Shown piece after piece: positions 1 through 7,547 of a DNA stretch of 41,148 nucleotides. Under the pieces are notes generated by a model. It did not search any database, was not told the DNA's origin, and saw nothing but the letters and a program-made list of their open reading frames with translations. The position numbers and the translations under genes were made by a program. Location: assembly GCA_011389655.1 (NCBI GenBank), contig JAABTX010000019.1, positions 1 to 41,148 on the forward strand, in the 5' to 3' direction. The stretch is from Thioalkalivibrio sp. (lineage in GTDB: Bacteria; Pseudomonadota; Gammaproteobacteria; Ectothiorhodospirales; Ectothiorhodospiraceae). How positions within the stretch are numbered: position 1 is the first letter of the stretch; each line of letters opens with the position of its first letter.

Positions 1-10
1 GGCAGTCTGT

Positions 11-36
11 GGTGGGCCCGCTGCGCTTGGCCCACC
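11..36. repeat. Palindromic intergenic repeat downstream of nuoH
   Basis: Perfect 8-bp inverted repeat (GGTGGGCC at 11-18, GGCCCACC at 29-36) with a 10-nt loop, followed by CCTAC. On the minus strand it reads GTAGGGTGGGCC..., a form common among short intergenic repeats of gammaproteobacteria. The whole stretch 1-124 lies just after nuoH, where nuoI would be expected. An ATG overlapping the nuoH stop opens a frame to the window edge, but its residues do not resemble NuoI, so I read 1-124 as a non-coding spacer. Confidence 0.6.
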
Positions 37-124
37 CTACGGGGCTTCCGGTCTTCAGGCGCCTTCCCAACCTTCAACCGCGGGGCCCCGGACCCAAACG
101 CCGCTGCAGACCACGCCCGGCCCA

Positions 125-1282
125 TCACGACCCCAGCCCCCCGAGCGCCCACACGGCGATCGCGGTGACCAGCAGGTTGATCAGGGCCAGCGGCAGCAGA
201 AAGCGCCAGGCAAAGCGCAGCAGCTGATCGTAGCGGAAACGCGGCAGGGACCAGCGCACCAGGATCAGGAAGCCGCACATCAGGAAGACCTTCACCCAGA
301 ACACGGTGACCTGCAGCAGCACGACCAGCACGTGGGGCAGCGCGACCTCCATGCCGCCGGGCAGGAGCAGGCCGGCATCGTTCATGTACGGCAGGTTGTA
401 GCCGCCCAGGAACAGCGTGGTGAACAGCGCCGCAATGATCGCGATGTGGATGAACTCCGCGAACATGAACAGGCCCATCTTCATCGCGCTGTATTCGGTG
501 AAGTAGCCCGCGATCAGCTCCGACTCGGCCTCGGGAAGATCGAAGGGAATGCGCTGGTTCTCCGCCTGCGCCGCGACCAGGAACAGGATCGCCGCGAAGG
601 GCTGCAGGAAGATCCCCCAGGCCGGCAGGAAGCCGAACAGCAACTGCGACTGCTGCTCCACGATGGTAACCAGGTTCACCGTGCCGTAGATCAGGATCAG
701 ACCGATCACCGTCAGCCCCACCACCAGCTCGTAGGAGATCATCTGCGAGCCCGCACGCACCGCGCCGAGCAGGGAGAACTTGTTGTTCGAGGACCAGCCG
801 GCCAGCATCGCGCCGATCACCGCGATGCCCCCCAGCGCGAACACGACCAGCAGGCCGGCGTCCAGCGGGGCCACCTGCATCGAGTAGCTGCGGTCGCCGA
901 AGAACTCGGATGGCCCCTCGAACCAGCCGAAGAAGGTGCCGGGAACCAGTTCGCCACCGAAGGGAATCACCGCGAAGACGGCCAGCACCGGCACGAAGGC
1001 AAACCACGGCGCCAGCGCATAGGCCAGCCCGTCGTAGGAGTTCGGCTTCCAGTCCTCCTTCAGCAGCATCTTCATGCCGTCGGCGAGACCGTGGAACAGA
1101 CCCCACCACACCAGCTTCACCTGGGTGAAGGGGATGCGCAGGTAGGCCCGGTTGGCCCCGATGCGGTCGGACATGATCGCGCTCTGCTTGCGCTCGACCC
1201 ATGTCAGAATCAGCCCGACCGTCATCAGCATCAGCACCGCGTAGACGATGAAGGTACCGTGCACCACGAGGTCCTGGATCAT
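125..1282 (-). CDS. nuoH: NADH-quinone oxidoreductase subunit H (complex I membrane anchor)
   Basis: 385-aa multi-spanning membrane protein, full family length. NuoH lies at the junction of the peripheral and membrane arms of complex I and forms much of the quinone chamber. Visible hallmarks are the early WVERK segment, the GANRAYLRIP-like loop, and AENQRIPFDLPEAESELIAG, the highly conserved acidic loop facing the quinone cavity. About eight hydrophobic helices can be counted. The start is the ATG at 1282, which overlaps the nuoG stop as ATGA; the frame stays open upstream to 1540, but that part is out-of-frame nuoG sequence. The gene is followed by a repeat-bearing spacer rather than immediately by nuoI. 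Assignment is secure. Confidence 0.97.
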   Translation of the reverse strand: MIQDLVVHGTFIVYAVLMLMTVGLILTWVERKQSAIMSDRIGANRAYLRIPFTQVKLVWWGLFHGLADGMKMLLKEDWKPNSYDGLAYALAPWFAFVPVLAVFAVIPFGGELVPGTFFGWFEGPSEFFGDRSYSMQVAPLDAGLLVVFALGGIAVIGAMLAGWSSNNKFSLLGAVRAGSQMISYELVVGLTVIGLILIYGTVNLVTIVEQQSQLLFGFLPAWGIFLQPFAAILFLVAAQAENQRIPFDLPEAESELIAGYFTEYSAMKMGLFMFAEFIHIAIIAALFTTLFLGGYNLPYMNDAGLLLPGGMEVALPHVLVVLLQVTVFWVKVFLMCGFLILVRWSLPRFRYDQLLRFAWRFLLPLALINLLVTAIAVWALGGLGS

Positions 1283-2715
1283 GCGCGGCCCCTGGCGCCG
1301 CCGGGTGCGGCGAGCAGCGGGAAGAGGGTCTCGGCGTCGATCACGCCCTCCGGACGCGGCTGGCAGGGCTCGAAGGCGCTGACCACGCCCTCGAAGTTCG
1401 TGTAATGTCCGCGCCGCTCCGTCTGTATGCTGAGTGGAATGAAGACGTCGGCGTGGCCCACCTCCGGCAGCAGCCAGGAACCGAGAAACACGATCTTCGC
1501 ACCGCGCGGGAGTTGGGCGAAGTCCACGCCCTCGCCCCACACCAGAATCAGGTCCGCATCCTCGCGGATCTCGGGCGCCTCGCTGCCGAACAGGTCCTGG
1601 GCGGCACGGGTGTTCGGGTTCTTGTCGGCACGGATCAGCAGCTCGTCCTCGACCACCTCGCCCTCTTCCGGAAGCTGGTCGGGCTTCACGAAGCTGGTGA
1701 AGCGGTCGCCCAGCGCATTCTGGAAGGCGCGCAGTTCCTCGTTCGAGGCCCAGCTCGACACCAGCGCGATGCGGCGGGTGGACTCCGCGATCAGCGCGCG
1801 CGTCGCCTCGATCGCCTCCATCATCGTGACCCCCGCCCCCTTCTGCAGCGCCTGTTCCGCCCGCGGACGTTCCAGCACTTCGCCCAGATCCCGGCCCCGG
1901 TTGCAGATCCAGGGGCCGTTCACACGCGGGTTCTCAAGCGGCGTTACGCGCAGGATCCGGGTATTGTGCGAGGGATCGAGCGTCTTCAGCTGCCATTCCG
2001 GCTTGCGATGCCACAGCTGCACGGTGCATCCCCGCGCGCAGCGGGGGCAGACGGAAGGCGTGGGTTCGAGGTACCAGACACGGGCCTGGTGAAGGAACGA
2101 GCGGGACAGCAGCGCCCCCACCGGGCAGATGTCGATCACGTTGTCCGAATAGGGATCGTCGTCCAGCGTCCGGTCCTCCGCCGGGCGGACCAGCGCCGAA
2201 TCGCCGCGGTATTCAATGCCGAGCACGTTGGACTTCGACACCTCGCGAGTAAAGCGCACGCAGCGCGAACACAGAATGCAGCGCTCGTTGTCCAGTAGAA
2301 TGCGGCTGGACAGGGGGTAGAACTTCGTGCCCTTGAGCTTCGGTTCGCGCGAGAGTGCGGGCTCGCCGTTGTAGGCGTAGTGGTAGTCCTGCAGCGTGCA
2401 CTCGCCCGCCTTGTCGCAGATCCCGCAGTCCACCGGGTGGTTCAACAGGATGAACTGCAGCATCGCCTTGCGCTGGGCACGCACCGTCTCCGAGTCGGTC
2501 TCGATCCGCATGCCGTCCACCACCGGCATGTTGCAGGCGATGTTGACCCCGCGTCCCTCCTGCTCGACCAGGCACACGCGGCAGTTGCCGACGACCGACA
2601 GCTCCGGGTGCCAGCAGAAATGGGGCACGTAGAAACCGTTGGCCAGCGCCGCCTGCAGCACGGTGGGGTGCTCGCCGGTATCCACCGCCTCGCCGTTGAT
2701 GAAGATCACTGGCAC
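1279..2715 (-). CDS. nuoG: NADH-quinone oxidoreductase subunit G, short form
   Basis: Carries the iron-sulfur chain of the complex I peripheral arm. In order: a 2Fe-2S ferredoxin domain with C-x10-C-x2-C-x12-C; the H-x3-C-x2-C-x5-C motif near residues 93-106 (His-ligated 4Fe-4S cluster); CILCSRC near 145 with a distant CPVGAL Cys; and CPRCARGC near 222 with a further Cys near 271, resembling an N7-type site. Only a small molybdopterin-oxidoreductase-like remnant follows. The protein is 478 aa, whereas typical proteobacterial NuoG is about 680-910 aa. The C terminus is an intact coding end that runs by ATGA overlap into nuoH, so this looks like a compact family member, not a broken gene. The start is a GTG at 2715, overlapping nuoF by 10 bp. 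Confidence 0.93.
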   Translation of the reverse strand: MPVIFINGEAVDTGEHPTVLQAALANGFYVPHFCWHPELSVVGNCRVCLVEQEGRGVNIACNMPVVDGMRIETDSETVRAQRKAMLQFILLNHPVDCGICDKAGECTLQDYHYAYNGEPALSREPKLKGTKFYPLSSRILLDNERCILCSRCVRFTREVSKSNVLGIEYRGDSALVRPAEDRTLDDDPYSDNVIDICPVGALLSRSFLHQARVWYLEPTPSVCPRCARGCTVQLWHRKPEWQLKTLDPSHNTRILRVTPLENPRVNGPWICNRGRDLGEVLERPRAEQALQKGAGVTMMEAIEATRALIAESTRRIALVSSWASNEELRAFQNALGDRFTSFVKPDQLPEEGEVVEDELLIRADKNPNTRAAQDLFGSEAPEIREDADLILVWGEGVDFAQLPRGAKIVFLGSWLLPEVGHADVFIPLSIQTERRGHYTNFEGVVSAFEPCQPRPEGVIDAETLFPLLAAPGGARGRA

Positions 2716-4019
2716 TCGAGGTTCCCTCCGAACTTCGAATGACCGTGTTCGATGTAGTAATCGAATTCGTCGCGGAAGTTGTCGAGCATCGCGGTCGCCG
2801 CGTAGCCGGCGGCGTCACCGAGGCCGCAGATGGTGGTGCCGTCGTTGAAACGGGCAATGTGATAGAGGGTGCCGATGTCCTCGGGACGGCCCTCGCCGGC
2901 CACGATGCGGTCGATGATGCGGTGCATCCAGCCCGTACCCTCGCGGCAGGGCGTGCACTGCCCGCAGGACTCGTGACGGTAGAAACGCAGCATGATCTGC
3001 AGCAGGCGGACCATGCAGGTCCCCTCCGCGATGACGATCATGCCGCCGGATCCGAGGGACGAGCCGGCCGCGCGCAGCACCTCGTGATCCAGCGTCATGC
3101 CCTCGACCTCGCCGGGGGTCAGCACCTTCGCGTCCATGCCGGTCATCACCTGCGAGGAGATGCCACCGGGGATCACCGCCTTCAGCGGCTTGTTGCAGAG
3201 CAGTCCCCCGCAGTCCTCGTGCAGGAACTTGGTCCAGGAATAGCCCAGTTCCACCTCGTAAACGCCGGGGTACCGGATGTGCCCTGAAATCGAGATCAAG
3301 CGCGTCCCCGGGCTCTTCTCGGTGCCGATCTCGCGGAAGGCCTGTGCCCCGTTGCGGATGATCCACGCCATGCTGGCGATGGTCTCGACGTTGTTCACCA
3401 CCGTCGGTGCCTGGTACAGGCCGCGCACCGTCATGCGCGGCGGGCGGTTGCGCGGCCAGGCGCGGGTTCCCTCGATGGACCCCAGCAGCGACGAGGCCTC
3501 GCCGCACACGTAGGCGCCGGCCCCGCGAAAGACGAAGAGATCGCAGGAGAACCCGCTGCCGAGGATATTCTCGCCGAACAGCCCCTCCGCGTACGCCTCC
3601 TCCACCGCCGCGTCGAGCCGCCGCCAGGGCCGGTCGTATTCGCCGCGGATGTAGACGAAGGCGTGGCGCACACCGAGCGCATAACTGCCGAGCAGCATCG
3701 ACTCCAGCAGCGCGTGCGGGTCGTGCTCGAGCACCCAGCGATCCTTGAAGGTGCCGGGCTCGCCCTCGTCCGCGTTCGCGATCAGGTAGTGCGGCTGACC
3801 GTCGTGCGGGTCGATGCCCTGCCACTTGCGTCCGGCCGGGAAGGCCGCGCCGCCGCGACCCTGAATGCCCGAATCGACGATCTCCTGGGTCACGTCCCTG
3901 GGCTGCATCGTCTTCAGCGCCTTGGCCAGTGCCTCGTAGCCGCCGCGCGCGCGATAGCCCGCCAGCGTGTGCGAGTCCGCGGTGATCTCGAAGCCCGTCA
4001 GCACCTTGCGACCGGTCAT
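2706..4019 (-). CDS. nuoF: NADH-quinone oxidoreductase subunit F (NADH/FMN subunit)
   Basis: 437-aa NADH-oxidising subunit that binds FMN and cluster N3, at the tip of the peripheral arm. The glycine-rich GRGGAAFPAGRKW loop near residue 53 and the IANADEGEPGTFKDR segment form the FMN/NADH site. GAGAYVCGEASSLLGSIEG is the conserved nucleotide-binding stretch; the common form has GEETALL, so this is a modest variant. N3 ligands are visible as ESCGQCTPCREGTGWM near 350 with the fourth Cys in TICGLGDAAG near 398. Length is normal. ATG at 4019, one base after the nuoE stop; the end overlaps nuoG. NuoE, F and G together make the dehydrogenase module. Confidence 0.97.
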   Translation of the reverse strand: MTGRKVLTGFEITADSHTLAGYRARGGYEALAKALKTMQPRDVTQEIVDSGIQGRGGAAFPAGRKWQGIDPHDGQPHYLIANADEGEPGTFKDRWVLEHDPHALLESMLLGSYALGVRHAFVYIRGEYDRPWRRLDAAVEEAYAEGLFGENILGSGFSCDLFVFRGAGAYVCGEASSLLGSIEGTRAWPRNRPPRMTVRGLYQAPTVVNNVETIASMAWIIRNGAQAFREIGTEKSPGTRLISISGHIRYPGVYEVELGYSWTKFLHEDCGGLLCNKPLKAVIPGGISSQVMTGMDAKVLTPGEVEGMTLDHEVLRAAGSSLGSGGMIVIAEGTCMVRLLQIMLRFYRHESCGQCTPCREGTGWMHRIIDRIVAGEGRPEDIGTLYHIARFNDGTTICGLGDAAGYAATAMLDNFRDEFDYYIEHGHSKFGGNLECQ

Positions 4020-4020
4020 C

Positions 4021-4494
4021 TCAGTCCAGCCTCTCGAGCAATGCGTCCAGACCCGCGGGGTCCAGGTTCTCGTGATAGGCCTCGTTGACCATCACTACCG
4101 GTGCGGTGCCGCAGGCGCCCAGGCACTCGACGGTCGACAGCGTGAAGCGCCGATCCGGCGTGGTCTCGCCGGGCTGGATGCCCAGCCTCCCGCTGAGGTG
4201 GTCGAGCAGGCGCTCGGCACCGCGCATGGAGCAGGACACGTTGTGGCACACCTGCAGGTGCCAGCGGCCGATCGGCGCGCGGCGCAGCATACCGTAGAAC
4301 GACAGCACCTCCTCGATCTGGATCCGCGGGACACCGAGATATTCGACCAGGCCCTCGATGTCGCCATCGGCGATATAACCTTGATCTTCCTGAATGCGCC
4401 TGAGGCACGGCAGCAGCAGTGTCGCATCGTGACCGGGCGGCAGCCGGGTCTTCAGGCGCTCGAACTCGGGGATCAGGTGCTTCACCGGTCGCAC
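4021..4494 (-). CDS. nuoE: NADH-quinone oxidoreductase subunit E (2Fe-2S)
   Basis: Thioredoxin-fold 2Fe-2S subunit of the NADH dehydrogenase module (cluster N1a). The four ligands appear as CHNVSC near residue 84 and CLGACGTAP near residue 124, the family pattern C-x4-C...C-x3-C. The longest frame starts at a GTG at 4494, giving 157 aa and a 13-bp overlap with nuoD. A second in-frame GTG at 4485 would give the tighter GTGA overlap with the nuoD stop and may be the true start (154 aa). The gene sits one base upstream of nuoF. Confidence 0.95.
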   Translation of the reverse strand: MRPVKHLIPEFERLKTRLPPGHDATLLLPCLRRIQEDQGYIADGDIEGLVEYLGVPRIQIEEVLSFYGMLRRAPIGRWHLQVCHNVSCSMRGAERLLDHLSGRLGIQPGETTPDRRFTLSTVECLGACGTAPVVMVNEAYHENLDPAGLDALLERLD

Positions 4495-5714
4495 TCCCCG
4501 CCGATCATGTTGATGGTGCCGAAGGTGGAGACCACGTCCGCGAGCTGGTAGCCCTCCAGCAGTTTGTGCAGCCCGCCCATGTGCACGAAGCTCGGCGCGC
4601 GCACATGTACCCGGTGCGGGGTGCCGGTGCCGTCGCTTACCAGATAGAAGCCGAGTTCGCCGTTCGCCGCCTCGTGTGCCCGGTAGACCTCGCCCGCGGG
4701 CACCTGCGGACCGTCGATCACCAGCTTGAAGTGGTTGATCAGCGACTCGATCTCCGTGTACACGCGCTGCTTCTCCGGGAAGGTGCAGCGGCGGTCATCT
4801 ACGTTGATCGGGCCTTCGGGCAGCATCTGCATCAGCTGGCGGATCATGTGCACGGACTCGTCCATCTCGCGCATGCGCACGTAGTACCGGTCGTAATTGT
4901 CGCCGTTGATGCCGACCGGCACGTCGAAATCGAGCTCGGAATAGGCGAGGTACGGCGTATCCCGGCGCAGGTCCCGCGCCGCGCCGGTGGAGCGCAGGAT
5001 CGGGCCGGTGAAGCCCCAGTGGACCGCCTGATCGGTCGAGATCACCCCGACGTCGCGGGTTCGGTCGATGAAGATGCGGTTGCGGTCCATCAGCCCGTGG
5101 ATGCGGCCGACGTATTCCTCGTACTGGTCGAGGATCTCTCCCAGGCGCTCCAGCCACCCCTCCGGCAGGTCGTGAGCGAGACCGCCGATCCGACCGTAGC
5201 TGTAGGTGACCCGTGCCCCGGTCAGGTCCGCAAGGTGCTCGTAGATCCAGTCGCGGATGGTCATCAGGTACAGGAAGGCGGTCATCGCGCCCAGCTCCAT
5301 CACCGAGGCGGCGATGCAGGTCATGTGATCCGCGATGCGCGAATACTCGGAAAGCAGCGTGCGCAGATAGCGGGTACGCGGCGTGATCTCGACGCCCATC
5401 AGGGTCTCGACGGCGTCGCAGTAGGCAAAGTTGTTGATCAGCGCCGAGCAGTAGTTCAGGCGGTCCACGAAGGGGATCAGCGTGTGCCAGGTGTGCGCCT
5501 CGCACTCCTTTTCGAAGCCCCGGTGCAGGTACCCGCAGTGCACATCGGCACGCACGACCTTCTCGCCGCTGAGTTCGGCAATGATCTGCAGCGTTCCGTG
5601 GGTCGCCGGGTGCGACGGTCCGATGTTCACGATCACGCCGTCCTCGGTGGACGGCCGGTCGAAGGCGGCGCGCACCGGGTTCGGCAGGGTCTCTTCGTTA
5701 TCCCGCATCGTCAT
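4482..5714 (-). CDS. nuoD: NADH-quinone oxidoreductase subunit D (49-kDa type)
   Basis: 410-aa subunit of the quinone-reducing Q module, related to the large subunit of NiFe hydrogenases but without its metal ligands. It begins with an acidic leader and then the diagnostic NIGPSHPATHGTLQ, followed by HCGYLHRGFEKECE and, at the C terminus, APSFVHMGGLHKLL and the ending GTINMIGGECDR. Length is normal for a stand-alone NuoD, so C and D are not fused here. The start is the ATG at 5714; a second in-frame ATG lies two codons on. It is separated from nuoC by a 181-bp spacer holding a REP-type inverted pair, unusual for two subunits that work as a unit. Confidence 0.97.
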   Translation of the reverse strand: MTMRDNEETLPNPVRAAFDRPSTEDGVIVNIGPSHPATHGTLQIIAELSGEKVVRADVHCGYLHRGFEKECEAHTWHTLIPFVDRLNYCSALINNFAYCDAVETLMGVEITPRTRYLRTLLSEYSRIADHMTCIAASVMELGAMTAFLYLMTIRDWIYEHLADLTGARVTYSYGRIGGLAHDLPEGWLERLGEILDQYEEYVGRIHGLMDRNRIFIDRTRDVGVISTDQAVHWGFTGPILRSTGAARDLRRDTPYLAYSELDFDVPVGINGDNYDRYYVRMREMDESVHMIRQLMQMLPEGPINVDDRRCTFPEKQRVYTEIESLINHFKLVIDGPQVPAGEVYRAHEAANGELGFYLVSDGTGTPHRVHVRAPSFVHMGGLHKLLEGYQLADVVSTFGTINMIGGECDR

Positions 5715-5759
5715 CGACCCGCCGCCGTCGCAGATGCCACCTTCGCGGGAAGGGGCCTC

Positions 5760-5836
5760 GTGGGAGCGGCCTCTGGCCGCGATCTCCGAACCGTCACCGA
5801 GTCTCGAAAACCATCGCGGCCAGAGGCCGCTCCCAC
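5760..5836. repeat. REP-type inverted pair (BIME-like) between nuoC and nuoD
   Basis: Two 24-nt units in inverted orientation: 5760-5783 (GTGGGAGCGGCCTCTGGCC, then GCGAT) and its exact reverse complement at 5813-5836, separated by 29 nt. Each unit is itself hairpin-forming (GCGGCC...GGCCGC). A closely related pair lies at 26091-26164. The form matches the REP elements of pseudomonads and other gammaproteobacteria, which are mobilised by RAYT transposases. No transposase is present in the window. Confidence 0.85.
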
Positions 5837-5875
5837 GGGGGGCGCTCCCACGGGGGGCGCTCCCTCGGGAAGCGT
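5831..5875. repeat. 15-nt tandem repeat abutting the REP pair
   Basis: TCCCACGGGGGGCGC occurs twice in perfect tandem (5831-5845, 5846-5860) and a third, degenerate unit follows (5861-5875). The first unit overlaps the tail of the right-hand REP unit, which suggests slippage or unequal exchange at the REP edge. Confidence 0.7.
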
Positions 5876-5895
5876 TCGCAGAAGTGCCGAGACAA

Positions 5896-6369
5896 TCACT
5901 CGCGGTACCTCACCAGTGGCTGCTCGCGCCCCTTCGGGTAGTCCTTGCGCAGCGGATGCCCCTCAAAGCCCTCGTAGAGCAGGATCGGGCGCAGGTCGTC
6001 GTTGCCCCGGAAGCGGATGCCGAGCATGTCGTGGCACTCCCGCTCCATGTACGCCGCGGCACCGAACAGCGGCACCAGCGTGTCCACCACCGGATCCGTC
6101 CCGGAAACGGCCGTCTTCAGACGCACCCGCACGTGGTCGCGGGTGGAATAGAGGTGGTAGACCACGTCGAAGCGCGGGTCGCGACCCGGCCAATCCACCG
6201 CGGTCACATCCAGGAAGAGATCGAAGCCGAAACCGTCCTTGAGCAGCTTCACGGTATCCAGCAGGGCCTCGCGCGGAATCTGCACCGCAAGCAGGCCGTG
6301 GGCGAAGGTGGCTTCGCGTCCCTCGTCCGCGAGCCGCGAGCGCAGCCTTTCGAGCAGATCGTCGGGCAT
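5896..6369 (-). CDS. nuoC: NADH-quinone oxidoreductase subunit C (30-kDa type)
   Basis: 157-aa subunit bracing NuoD in the Q module of complex I. The family core is visible: FDLFLDVTAVDWPG, a YHLYSTRDHVRVRLK strand pair, the AAYMERECHDMLGIRF segment that carries the E-R-E-x-x-D-x-x-G-I signature, and the ending FEGHPLRKDYP. It is shorter than many NuoC proteins (about 200 aa), mainly at the N terminus. I chose the ATG at 6369, two bases after the nuoB stop; the frame upstream runs across nuoB in another register and is a shadow. A 181-bp repeat-bearing spacer follows before nuoD. Confidence 0.95.
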   Translation of the reverse strand: MPDDLLERLRSRLADEGREATFAHGLLAVQIPREALLDTVKLLKDGFGFDLFLDVTAVDWPGRDPRFDVVYHLYSTRDHVRVRLKTAVSGTDPVVDTLVPLFGAAAYMERECHDMLGIRFRGNDDLRPILLYEGFEGHPLRKDYPKGREQPLVRYRE

Positions 6370-6371
6370 CC

Positions 6372-6866
6372 CTAGAACCGGTCGTTGACGATGGGGTGAC
6401 TGGATCCGGCGATCTTTTCCTGCAGCTGCATGATCCCGTCGATCACCGACTCCGGTCGCGGCGGACAGCCTGGAATGTATACGTCCACCGGGATGATCTT
6501 GTCGATGCCCTGCAGGGCCGCATAGTTCTGGTAGAACCCGCCGCTGGTTGCGCAGACGCCGAAGGCCATCACCCACTTCGGCTCGCACATCTGCTCGTAG
6601 ACCCGGCGCAGGACCGGCGCCTGCTTGTGCGTGATCGTGCCGACCACCATCAGGAGATCGGACTGCCGCGGCGAGAAACGCGGCAGTGCGGCGCCGAAGC
6701 GGTCGGTGTCGTACATCGTGGAGCTCACTGACATGAACTCCATCGCGCAGCAGGCGGTGACGAACGGATAGGGAAACAGCGAGAACTTGCGCGCCCAGCC
6801 GACCAGCTCGTCCTTGCGGGTGGTCAGGTACTCGAAGGCTCCGGTCTTCTCGTGGTCGTGATTCAT
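6372..6866 (-). CDS. nuoB: NADH-quinone oxidoreductase subunit B (cluster N2)
   Basis: 164-aa subunit carrying the terminal 4Fe-4S cluster N2, which reduces quinone. Ligands are the vicinal Cys39-Cys40 in TACCAME, Cys105 in GVCATSGG and Cys134 in IPGCPPRP, the complete NuoB pattern. The sequence ([32 protein letters not shown]) looks more like the NuoB of deltaproteobacteria and acidobacteria than the mitochondrial-like NuoB usual in proteobacteria; this is from memory. The ATG at 6866 is chosen because the extension to 7040 runs back through nuoA-proximal sequence without family similarity. A 133-bp spacer separates it from nuoA. Confidence 0.96.
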   Translation of the reverse strand: MNHDHEKTGAFEYLTTRKDELVGWARKFSLFPYPFVTACCAMEFMSVSSTMYDTDRFGAALPRFSPRQSDLLMVVGTITHKQAPVLRRVYEQMCEPKWVMAFGVCATSGGFYQNYAALQGIDKIIPVDVYIPGCPPRPESVIDGIMQLQEKIAGSSHPIVNDRF

Positions 6867-6999
6867 GCAACCCCCGCTTCGGAACCGTAGGGTGGAAAGA
6901 GCCGAAGGCGGCCATCGGCCGTGCCGGCACATGCGCCGAACACGGTCGCGTTCGGCCGCCGGATCGCGCTGCACTGTTTCGCCTTGTACACAGACCGGG
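6867..6999. other. Non-coding spacer between nuoA and nuoB
   Basis: 133 bp inside the operon. It holds GTAGGGTGG at 6887-6895, the same opening as the minus-strand repeat at 11-36, and a GC-rich segment with GCCGA...TCGGC dyads. A 46-codon frame begins at an ATG overlapping the nuoA stop, but its residues resemble translated repeat, so I do not call a gene. Confidence 0.5.
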
Positions 7000-7365
7000 T
7001 CATGCGCGCACGTCCTCGAGCAGTCCGGACTTCCACACATAAAGCACCAGCAGCACCAGCAGCAGCAGGAAGAACCCGAAGACCAGCAGCAGCGTACCGG
7101 TCAATGGCTGTGCGCCCAGTGCCCACATGAACAGGAAGACGGTCTCCAGCTCGAACAGGATGAAGACCACCGCGATACCGTAATACTTCACGGGCACGGC
7201 CTTCACGTTCAGCCGGTCCACCGGCTCCGCCCCGCACTCGAAGGCTTCCAGCTTCGTGGCAGTGGCCGCGGGCTTCGGACCCAGCGCGCGGTTGACCAGA
7301 AGCATCACCGCAACGAACCCGAGGATCGCCAGCAGATAGAGCAGGAAGATGGCGTAGGAATTCAC
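7000..7365 (-). CDS. nuoA: NADH-quinone oxidoreductase subunit A
   Basis: 121-aa small membrane subunit at the quinone cavity of complex I; first gene of the nuo operon. Three hydrophobic helices are visible: residues about 4-24, a second spanning [22 protein letters not shown], and a third near the C terminus. The loop [12 protein letters not shown] carries the conserved Cys, and the acidic FELE motif in helix 2 is conserved. I chose the GTG at 7365 because helix 1 follows at once; the frame extends to 7455 through repeat-like spacer. No strong Shine-Dalgarno is obvious. The tRNA-Leu/secG context common upstream of nuo in related bacteria is absent; the neighbour is a photolyase gene. Confidence 0.93.
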   Translation of the reverse strand: MNSYAIFLLYLLAILGFVAVMLLVNRALGPKPAATATKLEAFECGAEPVDRLNVKAVPVKYYGIAVVFILFELETVFLFMWALGAQPLTGTLLLVFGFFLLLLVLLVLYVWKSGLLEDVRA

Positions 7366-7547
7366 GGCAGAAAGCGGCCCCCGTTTGCTGATCCCTGCTG
7401 GGCGTAACCCGGGCACGCCCCCCGAATGCAACCACGCGCAGTGGGTGTTGCCCACCCGATGATTTGTGGGGGAGCTTAGACATTTCTCACCGCAGAATCC
7501 ACTCCGCGACCCCGCCCGCCTCGACCACGGGGATCGCCGGAGTCGGA
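7366..7547. other. Intergenic region upstream of nuoA
   Basis: 182 bp between the photolyase stop and nuoA. It must hold the nuo promoter unless nuo is read from upstream. A dyad with GGGTG and CACCC arms around 7440-7458 resembles the GGGTGGGC repeat at the other end of the cluster. I see no convincing -35/-10 pair and no tRNA. Confidence 0.4.

Noticed and set aside
1-125. Start of nuoI directly after nuoH
   Set aside because: The ATG at 125 opens a frame, but the residues lack any NuoI feature and pass through a palindromic repeat.
5760-5875. CRISPR-like array
   Set aside because: The repeats are inverted or directly tandem with no unique spacers of regular length.
4419-6242. Plus-strand frame of 607 codons opposite nuoD and nuoC
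   Set aside because: Shadow of real nuo genes; it even reads through the REP repeats.
6863-7003. 46-codon frame between nuoA and nuoB ([16 protein letters not shown]...)
   Set aside because: Coupled to the nuoA stop and so tempting, but the sequence is that of a repeat-bearing spacer and has no recognisable protein character.
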